This document shows, piece by piece, positions 8,054 to 16,144 of a stretch of 55,805 bases of DNA. Location: contig JAFGJZ010000081.1 of the NCBI GenBank assembly GCA_016928815.1, forward strand, positions 1 through 55,805, read 5' to 3'. The translations under genes and the position numbers were made by a program. The first letter of the stretch is position 1. Each line of letters starts with the position of its first letter. Under the pieces are notes generated by a model. It searched no databases. It was not told where the DNA came from and was given only the letters and a program-made list of their open reading frames with translations. The stretch comes from Spirochaetota bacterium. Lineage in GTDB: Bacteria > Spirochaetota > UBA4802 > JAFGJZ01.

Positions 8054-8485
8054 ATGCTTAAAAACATACCTTCGATTCTCGGACCGGATCTTTTAAAAGT
8101 ACTGATGGAAATGGGCCATGGCGATGAACTTGTAATTTCAGACGGTAACTTCCCTGCAGCAAGTATTGCCAAAAGACTTATCAGATGTGACGGACATAAC
8201 GTTCCTGACCTACTGGACGCTATTCTGAAATTCTTCCCTCTTGATCCATATTCCGCAAACCAGGTGACGCTGATGGAAGTCGTGAAAGGCGACAAGGTGG
8301 AAACACCCATTTGGGAAACCTACAGGTCAATAATAAACAGACATGAACCTGTAAACAATAAAATCATAAATATAGACCGCTTCGATTTTTATGACAGGGC
8401 CAAACAGGCATATGCTGTTATCGCAACCGGTGAAAAAGCATTATATGCAAACATAATTCTGACAAAGGGCGTTGTCATTGAATAA
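8054..8485 (+). CDS. RbsD/FucU-family sugar mutarotase
   Basis: This 143-residue protein belongs to the RbsD/FucU family, which catalyses interconversion of sugar anomers or ring forms. The characteristic N-terminal blocks are LLKVLMEMGHGDELVISDGN, with the conserved catalytic-region His and Asp, and FPAASIAKR. FYDRAKQAYAVIATGE near the C-terminus matches the FucU-type substrate loop. An in-frame upstream ATG exists at 8018, but AAAGGAG sits seven bases before the ATG at 8054, which gives the canonical family N-terminus. It indicates that the pathway handles a reducing sugar (aldose or ketose), not only a polyol. Fourth gene of the operon. Confidence 0.9.
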   Translation: MLKNIPSILGPDLLKVLMEMGHGDELVISDGNFPAASIAKRLIRCDGHNVPDLLDAILKFFPLDPYSANQVTLMEVVKGDKVETPIWETYRSIINRHEPVNNKIINIDRFDFYDRAKQAYAVIATGEKALYANIILTKGVVIE

Positions 8486-8526
8486 GGTAATATTGTTTAT
8501 ATCAAAAACTTCAAAGGAGAAAATCA

Positions 8527-9549
8527 ATGTCGAACAACAATTTAAGTGCAATTGATCCGTCATCTGTACCTCAGAGAATTTTACGGGGCGGAGATAAAAT
8601 GCCGGCGATAGGAATGGGTACATTCGGTTCCGACCGTTTTACAGCCGAGCAGATTTCCGCTGCGGTAAAGGGTGCCATAGAAGCGGGGTACAGACTGTTT
8701 GACTGTGCAGCAGTTTATGGAAATGAGGATATGATCGGTGATGTATTCCAGGAAGCTCTAAAAAGCGGAATCAGACGTGAAGAGCTGTTCATAACGTCAA
8801 AAGTATGGAATGACATGCACGGCAAAGGCGATGTTTTAATTTCATGTTCAAAAACCCTGAAAGATCTCAAACTTGACTATATTGACCTGTTCTTTGTACA
8901 CTGGCCGTTCAGGAACTTTCACCCGAAAGGTGCACCCCCTGATTATCACAATGAAAATGCGCGTCCCTACAGCCATGAACAGTACATGGAAACATGGTAT
9001 CAGATGGAACGGCTTGTAAAAGCAGGTCTGGTCCGCCACATAGGTTCATCCAATATGACAATTCCAAAAATGAAACTGCTTATCAGGGACTGCACCATAA
9101 TGCCGTCGGCAAATGAGATGGAACTTCACCCCTGTTTTCAGCAGAAGGAATTTTATGATTTCTGTATCGGAAACGGAATTCAGCCGATTGGTTTCTGTCC
9201 GATAGGATCGCCTACGCGTCCGGACAGGGATAAAACTCCTGATGACATCGCAGACATTGAAGAACCGGTTGTTGTGCAGATCGCTAAAGATCATAATGTA
9301 CATCCGGCTGTTATCTGCATAAAATGGGCTGTTCAAAGAGGACAGGTTCCGATTCCTTTCTCTGTCCACAGCAATGAATATATCAGTAATCTGAAAAATG
9401 TCACTATTGATCCGCTTTCCGAATCTGAAATGAAAAAACTGGAAAGTGTCGATAAAAACTGCCGTCTGATAAAAGGACAGGTTTTTCTCTGGGACGGTTC
9501 AAAAGGATGGGAAGATCTGTGGGATATTGACGGCACAATCACAAAATAA
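8527..9549 (+). CDS. Aldo/keto reductase
   Basis: This 340-residue (alpha/beta)8-barrel NAD(P)H oxidoreductase has the AKR catalytic tetrad visible: Asp and Tyr in LFDCAAVYGNED, Lys in ITSKVWN and His in LFFVHWP. The C-terminal cofactor blocks IKWAVQRGQVPIPFSVHSN and the preceding SANEMELHP are also present. AKRs of this size typically reduce aldoses to alditols or act on ketoses. As last gene of the operon it could convert an imported aldose to the polyol that the GatD-like enzyme then oxidises, or run in the other direction. An AAAGGAG ribosome-binding site precedes the ATG. A hairpin terminator follows at 9617-9667. Confidence 0.92.
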   Translation: MSNNNLSAIDPSSVPQRILRGGDKMPAIGMGTFGSDRFTAEQISAAVKGAIEAGYRLFDCAAVYGNEDMIGDVFQEALKSGIRREELFITSKVWNDMHGKGDVLISCSKTLKDLKLDYIDLFFVHWPFRNFHPKGAPPDYHNENARPYSHEQYMETWYQMERLVKAGLVRHIGSSNMTIPKMKLLIRDCTIMPSANEMELHPCFQQKEFYDFCIGNGIQPIGFCPIGSPTRPDRDKTPDDIADIEEPVVVQIAKDHNVHPAVICIKWAVQRGQVPIPFSVHSNEYISNLKNVTIDPLSESEMKKLESVDKNCRLIKGQVFLWDGSKGWEDLWDIDGTITK

Positions 9550-9616
9550 AGTTAAAGTCAAGGAAACCCTCCAAATTGAAAAATTGAAGTATGATTTTTC
9601 CAAGGTTATCCGATTT

Positions 9617-9667
9617 ATGGTGATACATCTTCAGTCTTCCTCTCCCTGACGGTGTATCACCATTTTT
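9617..9667 (+). terminator. Rho-independent terminator of the catabolic operon
   Basis: A 13-base stem pairs 9617-9629 with 9651-9663 (one G-T wobble) across a loop of about 21 bases and is followed by a run of T. It lies downstream of the aldo/keto reductase and before the convergent phosphatase gene, so it can serve the plus-strand operon. Confidence 0.7.
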
Positions 9668-9721
9668 ATCTTCAGATCCATTTCCATTCTAAATCCTTAT
9701 AGAATTCCTGTCACGGCAGAT

Positions 9722-10348
9722 TCATTCCTTCCATTCAGTTGCAAGTACGCCGCTGTAATCAAGAACTTCAATTAAATGTCTGCTGCCGGTTTTTGTGAAA
9801 GATACTTTCCAGATTTCACCGTTCCGCGCAATATTTTCCGGATAGGACGGCATTGAATCGGTAATAATGGCATGAATCATTCTCATCGTCACTGCATGAG
9901 TTACTATCAGAACATTTTCATAATCCCTGTTTTCCAGATTTCTGAAAAACGGAATCAGTCTCTCAGCAACCATCTCATATGACTCGCCTCCTCCGTCAGG
10001 AATCCAGTTCCACCTTTTGGTTTTTTCATGACAGTATTCTGATTCGGATTCAAGTTCCTTATAAGTCATGCCCGAAAATCTTCCGAGATGCTGCTCAATA
10101 AGTTCAACTGCTGTGACTATTTCAGCTCCGCATATTGCAGAAAAATAGGATGCAGTCTCTTTTGCCCGGGTTAAAGGTGATGCGAAAATTACATCGGGAA
10201 TGAGTAACTTATTTTCTGAAAAAAACTTTTTTGCAATTGTACCAGCCTGGCGGTGTCCTTTCTCAGAAAGCGGAAAATCCTGCTGTGAAGCAAGAATTTC
10301 CCTGTTATTGGCCGTACTTTCTGCATGTCTGACAATAAAAAGAATCAT
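9722..10348 (-). CDS. Histidine phosphatase (phosphoglycerate-mutase-like) family protein
   Basis: This 208-residue enzyme has the catalytic phospho-His motif VRHAEST at its N-terminus (usually RHG; Ala replaces Gly). It also has the second His block VLIVTHAVTMRM and the intervening FASPLTRAKETA and EQHLGRFSGMTYKELE typical of the family. Members dephosphorylate sugar phosphates, nucleotides or cofactors. It is oriented against the sugar operons and sits between the catabolic and ABC transcription units, so a sugar phosphate is possible but unproven. The A-rich stretch just upstream of its start contains a 12-13 base A run. The LacI operator at 10400-10413 lies about 50 bases upstream of its start and could regulate both directions. 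Confidence 0.9.
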   Translation of the reverse strand: MILFIVRHAESTANNREILASQQDFPLSEKGHRQAGTIAKKFFSENKLLIPDVIFASPLTRAKETASYFSAICGAEIVTAVELIEQHLGRFSGMTYKELESESEYCHEKTKRWNWIPDGGGESYEMVAERLIPFFRNLENRDYENVLIVTHAVTMRMIHAIITDSMPSYPENIARNGEIWKVSFTKTGSRHLIEVLDYSGVLATEWKE

Positions 10349-10399
10349 TATTCCTCCAAAAAAAAAAAAATCTTGACAAGATTTAATAAAAATATAAAT

Positions 10400-10413
10400 T
10401 TGAAACGTTTCAA
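10400..10413. promoter_or_regulatory. LacI-family operator O3 in the ABC promoter region
   Basis: Perfect 14-base palindrome TTGAAACGTTTCAA. A TTGACA lies just upstream at 10373-10378 with TATAAA-like sequence overlapping the left edge of the operator, so a bound repressor would block the ABC promoter. The divergent phosphatase promoter would lie in the same DNA. Confidence 0.75.
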
Positions 10414-10517
10414 TAATTTAAATAACTTTTATTTTTTTCACTAATTATACATATTTTTTTCCGGTCTGAATGAAAAGTACATTTTAAGAAATGCTGAATT
10501 TATTTACCGGTTAAAAT

Positions 10518-10531
10518 TTGAAACGTTACAA
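10518..10531. promoter_or_regulatory. LacI-family operator O4, imperfect copy
   Basis: TTGAAACGTTACAA differs at one position from the perfect operator. Its centre is about 118 bases from O3, which suggests a second, weaker site in the leader of the ABC operon, parallel to the two-site arrangement before the kinase. Confidence 0.6.
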
Positions 10532-10616
10532 TTTATAGCCATATTTAAAATTTTTTAATCGTTTTAAGCAAAACACAAAAGTAAAGAGAACGCAATTTCA
10601 ACACGGAGAGAGAAAG

Positions 10617-12134
10617 ATGCCTGAAAAACTGCTATTAGAAATTAAAGGAGTAAGCAAATTCTTTCCCGGAGTCAGAGCGCTGGACAATGTCAGCTTTGAT
10701 CTTCGCAAAGGTGAAGTTCATGCATTATGCGGTGAAAACGGTGCCGGTAAATCAACACTGATGAAAATTATCAGCGGATTATATAAAGCTGATGAAGGTG
10801 AAATAATATATAAAGGCGAGCCGGTTGCATTTAATGATTCAAAGGAATCATCAAGCGCAGGCATAAGCATAATTTATCAGGAATTAAACCTGATTCCCCA
10901 CCTGACTGTTGCTCAGAATATTTTCATAAACAGGGAACCTTTATCCGGTTTCGGGATAATTGTTGATGAAAAAAAAATGCGGCAAGATGCAGTTGAAATT
11001 TTAGACCGTCTGAACGTAAAAATTAACCCGGACGCTGAAGTACGAACACTGCCGGTTTCAAAACAGCAGATGGTTGAAATCGCAAAAGCGCTTTCCACAA
11101 AATCAGAAATTCTCATCATGGACGAACCTACATCCGCATTAACCGAAAATGAAATTGAAGAGTTATTCAAAGTAATCAGCAGTCTGAAAAATGAAGGTGT
11201 TGGAATAATCTACATTTCGCACAGGCTTGAAGAACTCAAGCACATCGTTGACAGGATCTCGGTATTCCGTGACGGACAGTACATTTCGACTGATAAATTT
11301 TCCGATGTTACCCTTCCACAGATCGTTAACAAAATGGTGGGACGCGATCTTAAAAATCAATTTCCAGTAAGGAAATCAAAACCAACCGGGAAGAAAATTT
11401 TTGAAGTTAAAAATCTTAACCGTCCGGGAAAAATCGAAAATATAAATTTTGATCTTTATGAAGGAGAAATTCTCGGATTTTCCGGTTTAATGGGAGCAGG
11501 AAGGACTGAAACAGCCCGCGCAATTTTCGGTGCAGACACTGATGTTACGGGTGAAGTGATTCTTGGAGGGAAAGTCCTAAATATCAAAAATCCGAGAGAA
11601 GCCATTCAGAATGGAATTGCATATCTTCCTGAGGACCGTAAACGTGAAGGTCTTGCAGTAAACATGCTTCTATTCGAAAACATTACACTTGCAAATCTTG
11701 CTGAGGTTTCAAAATCATTCGGAGTGATAAGCAGAAAGGCTGAAAATCAGGTTTCCGAAAAATACATAAAAGATCTGTCAATTAAGACATCCTCGGATTC
11801 CCAGATTGTTAAAAACCTTTCCGGCGGAAATCAGCAGAAAACAGTAATATCAAAATGGCTGTTTAAAAAATCAAACGTATTGATTTTCGATGAACCGACA
11901 CGCGGTATTGATGTCGGCGCAAAATATGAAATTTACAAGCTTCTTGATGAACTTGCATTGAACGGAATTGGAATAATCATAATTTCATCCGAACTGCCGG
12001 AAATTCTCGGACTGACGGACCGGGTCGTTGTAATGTGCAGCGGGAAAGTCGCAAACATATTAAAAACCCGTGAAACAACTCAGGAACAGATTCTGAATTA
12101 TGCAGCGGGAATAAGCAGCAATAACGACAACTGA
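10617..12134 (+). CDS. Sugar ABC importer ATPase, ribose/xylose type (RbsA-like)
   Basis: A 505-residue double-ABC ATPase, the normal size for the RbsA/XylG/MglA family. The first half has Walker A GENGAGKST, a LPVSKQQMVEIAKAL signature-like block and Walker B ILIMDEPTSAL. The second half has a degenerate Walker A (SGLMGAGRTE), the signature LSGGNQQK and Walker B VLIFDEPTRGI. This asymmetry is typical of the family. It energises uptake through the permease encoded next. A GGAGAG ribosome-binding site precedes the ATG. It is the first gene of the transport operon, under operators O3 and O4. Confidence 0.95.
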   Translation: MPEKLLLEIKGVSKFFPGVRALDNVSFDLRKGEVHALCGENGAGKSTLMKIISGLYKADEGEIIYKGEPVAFNDSKESSSAGISIIYQELNLIPHLTVAQNIFINREPLSGFGIIVDEKKMRQDAVEILDRLNVKINPDAEVRTLPVSKQQMVEIAKALSTKSEILIMDEPTSALTENEIEELFKVISSLKNEGVGIIYISHRLEELKHIVDRISVFRDGQYISTDKFSDVTLPQIVNKMVGRDLKNQFPVRKSKPTGKKIFEVKNLNRPGKIENINFDLYEGEILGFSGLMGAGRTETARAIFGADTDVTGEVILGGKVLNIKNPREAIQNGIAYLPEDRKREGLAVNMLLFENITLANLAEVSKSFGVISRKAENQVSEKYIKDLSIKTSSDSQIVKNLSGGNQQKTVISKWLFKKSNVLIFDEPTRGIDVGAKYEIYKLLDELALNGIGIIIISSELPEILGLTDRVVVMCSGKVANILKTRETTQEQILNYAAGISSNNDN

Positions 12135-12151
12135 TAAAAAAAGGGGATAAC

Positions 12152-13165
12152 ATGACGATTAAAGGTAACACAAAAAAACTGTTAAAATTAAATATCTTCG
12201 GAGAAGATCACATTCTGCAGAAATTTATTGCAGTCAGCGGATTACTGGTTCTGCTTGTTTACTTTTCCGTTTCGACAAACAATTTTTTCACGCCGCGTAA
12301 TTTTCTTACAATAGGTCTTCAGACAACTACTATCGCCTTCATGGGAATAGGCGTGACTTTTGCAATCATTACTGGCGGCATTGATTTGAGTATAGGGTCA
12401 GTTGTTGCGCTTACCGGCGTTACGGCAGGTCTTCTGGTAAAAGCGGGAGCTCCCGTATGGCTCGCATTTATTGCCGCACTGCTTGCAGGACTTGCATGCG
12501 GAATCATTAACGGTCTGCTGATTACAAAAATCAAACTTCCCCCTTTCATTGCAACTCTTGGAATGATGATGGTGGCCAGAGGAATAGCTCTTCAGATAAC
12601 GGATGCAAAACCGGTATCAGGTCTGCCGGACGCATTCGGACGTCTTGGAAACGGAACATTATTTGAAATCAGAAACAGTGCAGGTGATCTGCAGTTTGTA
12701 GGCATACCTTATCCGGTAATTATAATGATCGCCACAGCATTATTATTCAGTTTCATTCTGACTAAAACAAAAATCGGAAGATACACATATTCGATCGGTT
12801 CAAATGAAGAAGCCAGCCGGCTTTCCGGAATTAATGTAAATTTTGTAAAAATTATCTCATACAGCATCTGCGGATCAATGTCGGGACTTGCAGGAATCAT
12901 CATCATGTCAAGACTTGTGACCGCACAGCCGAACGCTGGTGTAGCATATGAACTTGATGCAATTGCCAGTGCCGTAATCGGAGGCACAAGTCTCATGGGC
13001 GGTATTGGTACAATTTCCGGAACAATGATCGGAGCTTTTATCATTGGAATATTGCGTAACGGTCTTAACATGCAGGGTGTATCATCATTTGTTCAGCAGA
13101 TTATTATCGGTATCGTAATAATAGTTGCCGTAGGTTTCGATCAGCTTAGAAACAGAAAAGTATGA
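12152..13165 (+). CDS. Sugar ABC importer permease, ribose type (RbsC-like)
   Basis: A 337-residue integral membrane protein with eight to ten hydrophobic segments and hallmark blocks of the RbsC/AraH permease family: ITGGIDLSIGSVVALTGV, LPPFIATLGMMMVARG, GSNEEASRLSGI and ASAVIGGTSLMGGIGTISGT. It would form a homodimeric channel with the RbsA-like ATPase. It begins 17 bases after the ATPase stop, with AAGGGG as ribosome-binding site. A structured hairpin follows the gene before the binding-protein gene. Confidence 0.95.
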   Translation: MTIKGNTKKLLKLNIFGEDHILQKFIAVSGLLVLLVYFSVSTNNFFTPRNFLTIGLQTTTIAFMGIGVTFAIITGGIDLSIGSVVALTGVTAGLLVKAGAPVWLAFIAALLAGLACGIINGLLITKIKLPPFIATLGMMMVARGIALQITDAKPVSGLPDAFGRLGNGTLFEIRNSAGDLQFVGIPYPVIIMIATALLFSFILTKTKIGRYTYSIGSNEEASRLSGINVNFVKIISYSICGSMSGLAGIIIMSRLVTAQPNAGVAYELDAIASAVIGGTSLMGGIGTISGTMIGAFIIGILRNGLNMQGVSSFVQQIIIGIVIIVAVGFDQLRNRKV

Positions 13166-13169
13166 TTTT

Positions 13170-13209
13170 AACAGACCATGCAGATAATTCTGCAGAATAT
13201 CGGTCTGTT
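13170..13209 (+). terminator. Two-tier hairpin between permease and binding-protein genes
   Basis: An outer 8-base stem (13170-13177 with 13202-13209) encloses an inner 6-base stem (13179-13184 with 13189-13194, loop TAAT). No strong T tract follows, so it may be a partial terminator or a 3'-end stabilising structure. It separates the transporter core from the separately operated binding-protein gene. Confidence 0.5.
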
Positions 13210-13221
13210 AAGAAAACTTAT

Positions 13222-13233
13222 TGAAACGTTTCA
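13222..13233. promoter_or_regulatory. LacI-family operator O5 upstream of the binding-protein gene
   Basis: Perfect TGAAACGTTTCA palindrome about 95 bases before the start of the sugar-binding lipoprotein and directly after the two-tier hairpin. It implies an additional LacI-controlled promoter for that gene. Confidence 0.7.
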
Positions 13234-13327
13234 TTTATTAATCGCAGTAAAGTAAATCCGTTTTAGTTAGCTTCGTTTTAATATGGAAACAACCGGTAAA
13301 ACCGGAAAAAATAAAAAGAGGTGGAAA

Positions 13328-14299
13328 ATGAAAAAAAGTTTAGTGAAGTTGGTTTTAATCACAACCGGAATTGTCAGTATTTTACTTACAATATCCTGTT
13401 CATCAAAGTCAAAAGGACCGGAAGAAATTGCAGTTATTGTAAAAACAAGTAATTCCAGTTTCTGGCAAAATGTTGAAAAAGGCGCAAAAGATGCTGAAGC
13501 TGAATTAAAAAGTGCCGGTATGAATGTAATGATTTCGTTTGACGGACCTGAGGCTGAAACTAAAGTAAATGAGCAGGTTAATCTTGTTGAAAACGCAATC
13601 AACCGCGGTGTTAAAGCAATAGTGCTCGCACCATCCGATCCTGATGCACTTAAGCCTGTTCTTCAGAAAGCTAAAGATGCAAAAATACCTGTCATCATTA
13701 TTGACTCAGCTATTAAGGATGAATCCCTTTATACTTCATTCCTTGCAACTGACAACAAGCTTGCAGGTGAACTTTGTGCAAAAGCTCTTCTTGAAAAAGC
13801 GGGAACTGAAGGTAAAGTTGCCGTTATGTCATATGTTGCAGGTGTTGGAAGTGAAATAGGCCGGGTAGGCGGATTTATTGATTATATCAAAGCAAATTCT
13901 AAAATGAAAATTGTCGGACCTTTCTATTCACAGGCGGACATGGTTACAGCCCTTAACCAGACAACTGACGTTCTGGCTGCAAACCCTGATCTTAAAGCAA
14001 TTTTCGGTGCAAATGAGCCAACAGCTGTTGGAATGGGACGTGCTATAAAAGAAGCTGGAAAATCAGGTAAAGTTGTAGCTATCGGTTTTGACGGAAATGA
14101 AGATTTACAAAACTTTGTAAAAGACGGCACACTTGTAGGTATCGCGGCTCAAAGTCCTTATAACATGGGATATCTCGGAGTTAAAACTGCAATGGATGCT
14201 GCAAACGGTAAAACTGTCAGCAAAGAAGTCGATACAGGTGTATTGTTCATAAGTAAAGAAAATATAGATTCAACTGAAGCAAAAAATGTTCTATATTAA
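13328..14299 (+). CDS. Sugar ABC importer substrate-binding lipoprotein (RbsB-like)
   Basis: This 323-residue periplasmic-binding protein of the ribose/galactose family has a lipoprotein signal (lipobox ending TISC). The mature N-terminus EIAVIVKTSNSSFWQNVEKG, the inter-domain VNLVENAINRGVKAIVLAPS and the C-terminal GFDGNEDLQNFVKDGTLVG are standard for PBP fold I. An in-frame ATG occurs at 13283, but AGAGGTGG directly before the ATG at 13328, followed by the signal peptide, marks the true start. It captures the sugar outside the cytoplasmic membrane and delivers it to the permease. A strong terminator follows at 14306-14357. Confidence 0.94.
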   Translation: MKKSLVKLVLITTGIVSILLTISCSSKSKGPEEIAVIVKTSNSSFWQNVEKGAKDAEAELKSAGMNVMISFDGPEAETKVNEQVNLVENAINRGVKAIVLAPSDPDALKPVLQKAKDAKIPVIIIDSAIKDESLYTSFLATDNKLAGELCAKALLEKAGTEGKVAVMSYVAGVGSEIGRVGGFIDYIKANSKMKIVGPFYSQADMVTALNQTTDVLAANPDLKAIFGANEPTAVGMGRAIKEAGKSGKVVAIGFDGNEDLQNFVKDGTLVGIAAQSPYNMGYLGVKTAMDAANGKTVSKEVDTGVLFISKENIDSTEAKNVLY

Positions 14300-14305
14300 T
14301 CTCTG

Positions 14306-14357
14306 AAAAAATGACTGCTCCGGGTAAGATCCTTTTATTACGGAAGCAGTCATTTTT
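14306..14357 (+). terminator. Rho-independent terminator after the binding-protein gene
   Basis: AAAAATGACTGCT on the left pairs with AGCAGTCATTTTT on the right, closing a loop of roughly 20 bases, and runs into a seven-T tract. This ends the transport unit before the regulator gene. Confidence 0.8.
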
Positions 14358-14514
14358 TTATCTCCCCGCTGCAATACATTACTGTATCCTTAATCGCCTG
14401 GAACAGAATGGCATATCGGAATACAATTTTATGTTTGCATTATATGTATTATATTTTTAACATTGAGTATGTTTTGACAGAACTAATCAATTCTTTCTGT
14501 TTTTGAGGTGAAAA

Positions 14515-15519
14515 GTGGCTACAATAAAAGATGTTGCGGCATTATCTGAAACTTCCGTCGGCACAGTATCCAGATACCTTAACGGATATGAAATTAAGGA
14601 ATCGAACCGGATTAGAATCGAACAGGCAATTACATCACTTAACTTTAAAATAAATGCTATCGCCCAGGGACTTAAAAATAAAAAAACCATGACTGTAGGT
14701 ATTCTTATTCCCCGTCTTTCCAACATATTCAGTACTAGCATCATTGAAGGAATGGAAAAAATTTTTGATAAAAACGGTTACAGCATTCTTGTCTGCGATT
14801 CGCGCAATAACGTCAAAATTGAAGAAAAAAAAATAAATTTCCTTCATGAAAAACAGGTTGATGGAATTATTATCATGCCTTGTGACGATTCAGGAGAACA
14901 TATAAAACAGGAACAGAATAACGGAATGCCCATTGTTCTTATGGACCGGCTTGTAAATGACATAGACTGTGATGCTGTTATCTGCGATAATGTTACCGGA
15001 TCATATGAAGCAGTTCAGAAATTAATAGAAAACGGTCATAAAAATATAGGAATCATAACCGGTCAGAAAAATATTTTCACATCAGATGAAAGAATAAAAG
15101 GATATGTCGCCGCCCATAAAGAAAACAGACTTAAGGTTGACAAGTCATTAATAATTCATGCTGATTACACAGACAAGGAAACGGGAAGAAAAGCCCTTAT
15201 CAATATCGTACGCAGCCATCGGGAATGCACTGCCGTATTTGCGACTAATTACGAATTAACCATCGGAGTAATTGAAGGCATCCTTGATATGAAGCTTGTA
15301 ATCGGAAAGGATATTGCGGTTTTCGGTTATGACCAGGAAGACCTTATTCACGTTATCCGGCCTTCCATATCAATTGTAAAACAGCCCATGAACCTCATAG
15401 GAGAAAAAGCCGCGAAGCTTCTGATAAAACGCATGTCCGGCGATAGAAGTGATTTTCCGACAATTCATAAACTCAGGACAGAACTTATTCTTACAGACTC
15501 ACTCCGCCTGAGAAAATAA
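14515..15519 (+). CDS. LacI-family transcriptional regulator of the sugar locus
   Basis: This 334-residue regulator has an N-terminal LacI helix-turn-helix (TIKDVAALSETSVGTVSRYL, residues 3-22), the hinge region, and a periplasmic-binding-like sensor domain from about residue 60 (TVGILIPRLSNIF and IAVFGYDQEDLI). It starts with GTG at 14515, preceded by GAGGTG, and the family N-terminus fixes this choice. By position it is the best candidate to bind the TGAAACGTTTCA operators. No copy of that motif lies in its own upstream region (14300-14514), so autoregulation through this site is not seen. The inducer is probably the imported sugar or a pathway intermediate. Confidence 0.93.
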   Translation: MATIKDVAALSETSVGTVSRYLNGYEIKESNRIRIEQAITSLNFKINAIAQGLKNKKTMTVGILIPRLSNIFSTSIIEGMEKIFDKNGYSILVCDSRNNVKIEEKKINFLHEKQVDGIIIMPCDDSGEHIKQEQNNGMPIVLMDRLVNDIDCDAVICDNVTGSYEAVQKLIENGHKNIGIITGQKNIFTSDERIKGYVAAHKENRLKVDKSLIIHADYTDKETGRKALINIVRSHRECTAVFATNYELTIGVIEGILDMKLVIGKDIAVFGYDQEDLIHVIRPSISIVKQPMNLIGEKAAKLLIKRMSGDRSDFPTIHKLRTELILTDSLRLRK

Positions 15520-15520
15520 T

Positions 15521-16021
15521 TCAGTTCCGGTAATATGCCTTTCTCAGGTATTCAATATCCAGTTTTTTCATTTTGAGCATCTCAGTCATTACCCGTGCTG
15601 AGTCAGGACTTTTACCGTTTTTAAAAAAATCATTAATGCCTTCGGGAACTATCTGCCAGGAAACTCCATATCGGTCCTTGAGCCATCCGCATTGTTTGGT
15701 GTTTTCATCTGTACCGTGTCCGAGCTTCTCCCAGTAATAATCGGTTTCTTTCTGATCAGCACAATTAATAATTATTGAAACAGCCTCATTAAATTTAAAA
15801 TCCGGCCCCCCGTTCAATGCAGTCATCCTCTGACCGTTCAGTACAAATTCAACAGCCATTACGGTTCCAGCATCCTTCCCGTGTATTTCTTTTCCGCTAT
15901 CCGGAAAATAAGTTATGCCGGTTATTTCGGAATTTCTAAAAATTCCGGTATAGAATTCAGCCGCCTCAAGTGCTTGTGTATCAAACCAGAGGCAAATTGA
16001 AATATTCATCGTATTTTTCAT
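15521..16021 (-). CDS. VOC-superfamily PhnB-like (3-demethylubiquinone-9 3-methyltransferase domain) protein
   Basis: A 166-residue protein with the PhnB/3-dmu-9_3-mt signature: ISICLWFDTQALEAAEFYTG near the N-terminus, FVLNGQRMTALNGGPDFKFN in the middle, and DRYGVSWQIVPEGINDFF near the C-terminus. Despite the family name these are VOC-fold proteins without a demonstrated methyltransferase role in most organisms. The gene is convergent with the LacI gene, with stops one base apart. A GAGG Shine-Dalgarno precedes the start. Function unknown beyond the fold. Confidence 0.88.
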   Translation of the reverse strand: MKNTMNISICLWFDTQALEAAEFYTGIFRNSEITGITYFPDSGKEIHGKDAGTVMAVEFVLNGQRMTALNGGPDFKFNEAVSIIINCADQKETDYYWEKLGHGTDENTKQCGWLKDRYGVSWQIVPEGINDFFKNGKSPDSARVMTEMLKMKKLDIEYLRKAYYRN

Positions 16022-16144
16022 AAAAACCTCGCAAAAATAGGCTGATAAAAATCATATCACAATTAAGGAAATACTTCATAATTAAAGTGCCGGTGCGTCT
16101 GTAATGTTACATCCTGCACATTTAGAAGCTGCATAATAATATCA

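Noticed and set aside
9722..10348. Including the histidine phosphatase in the sugar operon
   Set aside because: It is on the opposite strand between the two units; only a shared promoter region links it, so I list it as a separate gene.
10357..10370. A-run upstream of the phosphatase gene as a regulatory element
   Set aside because: It lies in the ribosome-binding region of the minus-strand gene and shows no symmetry or partner motif; treated as ordinary AT-rich leader.
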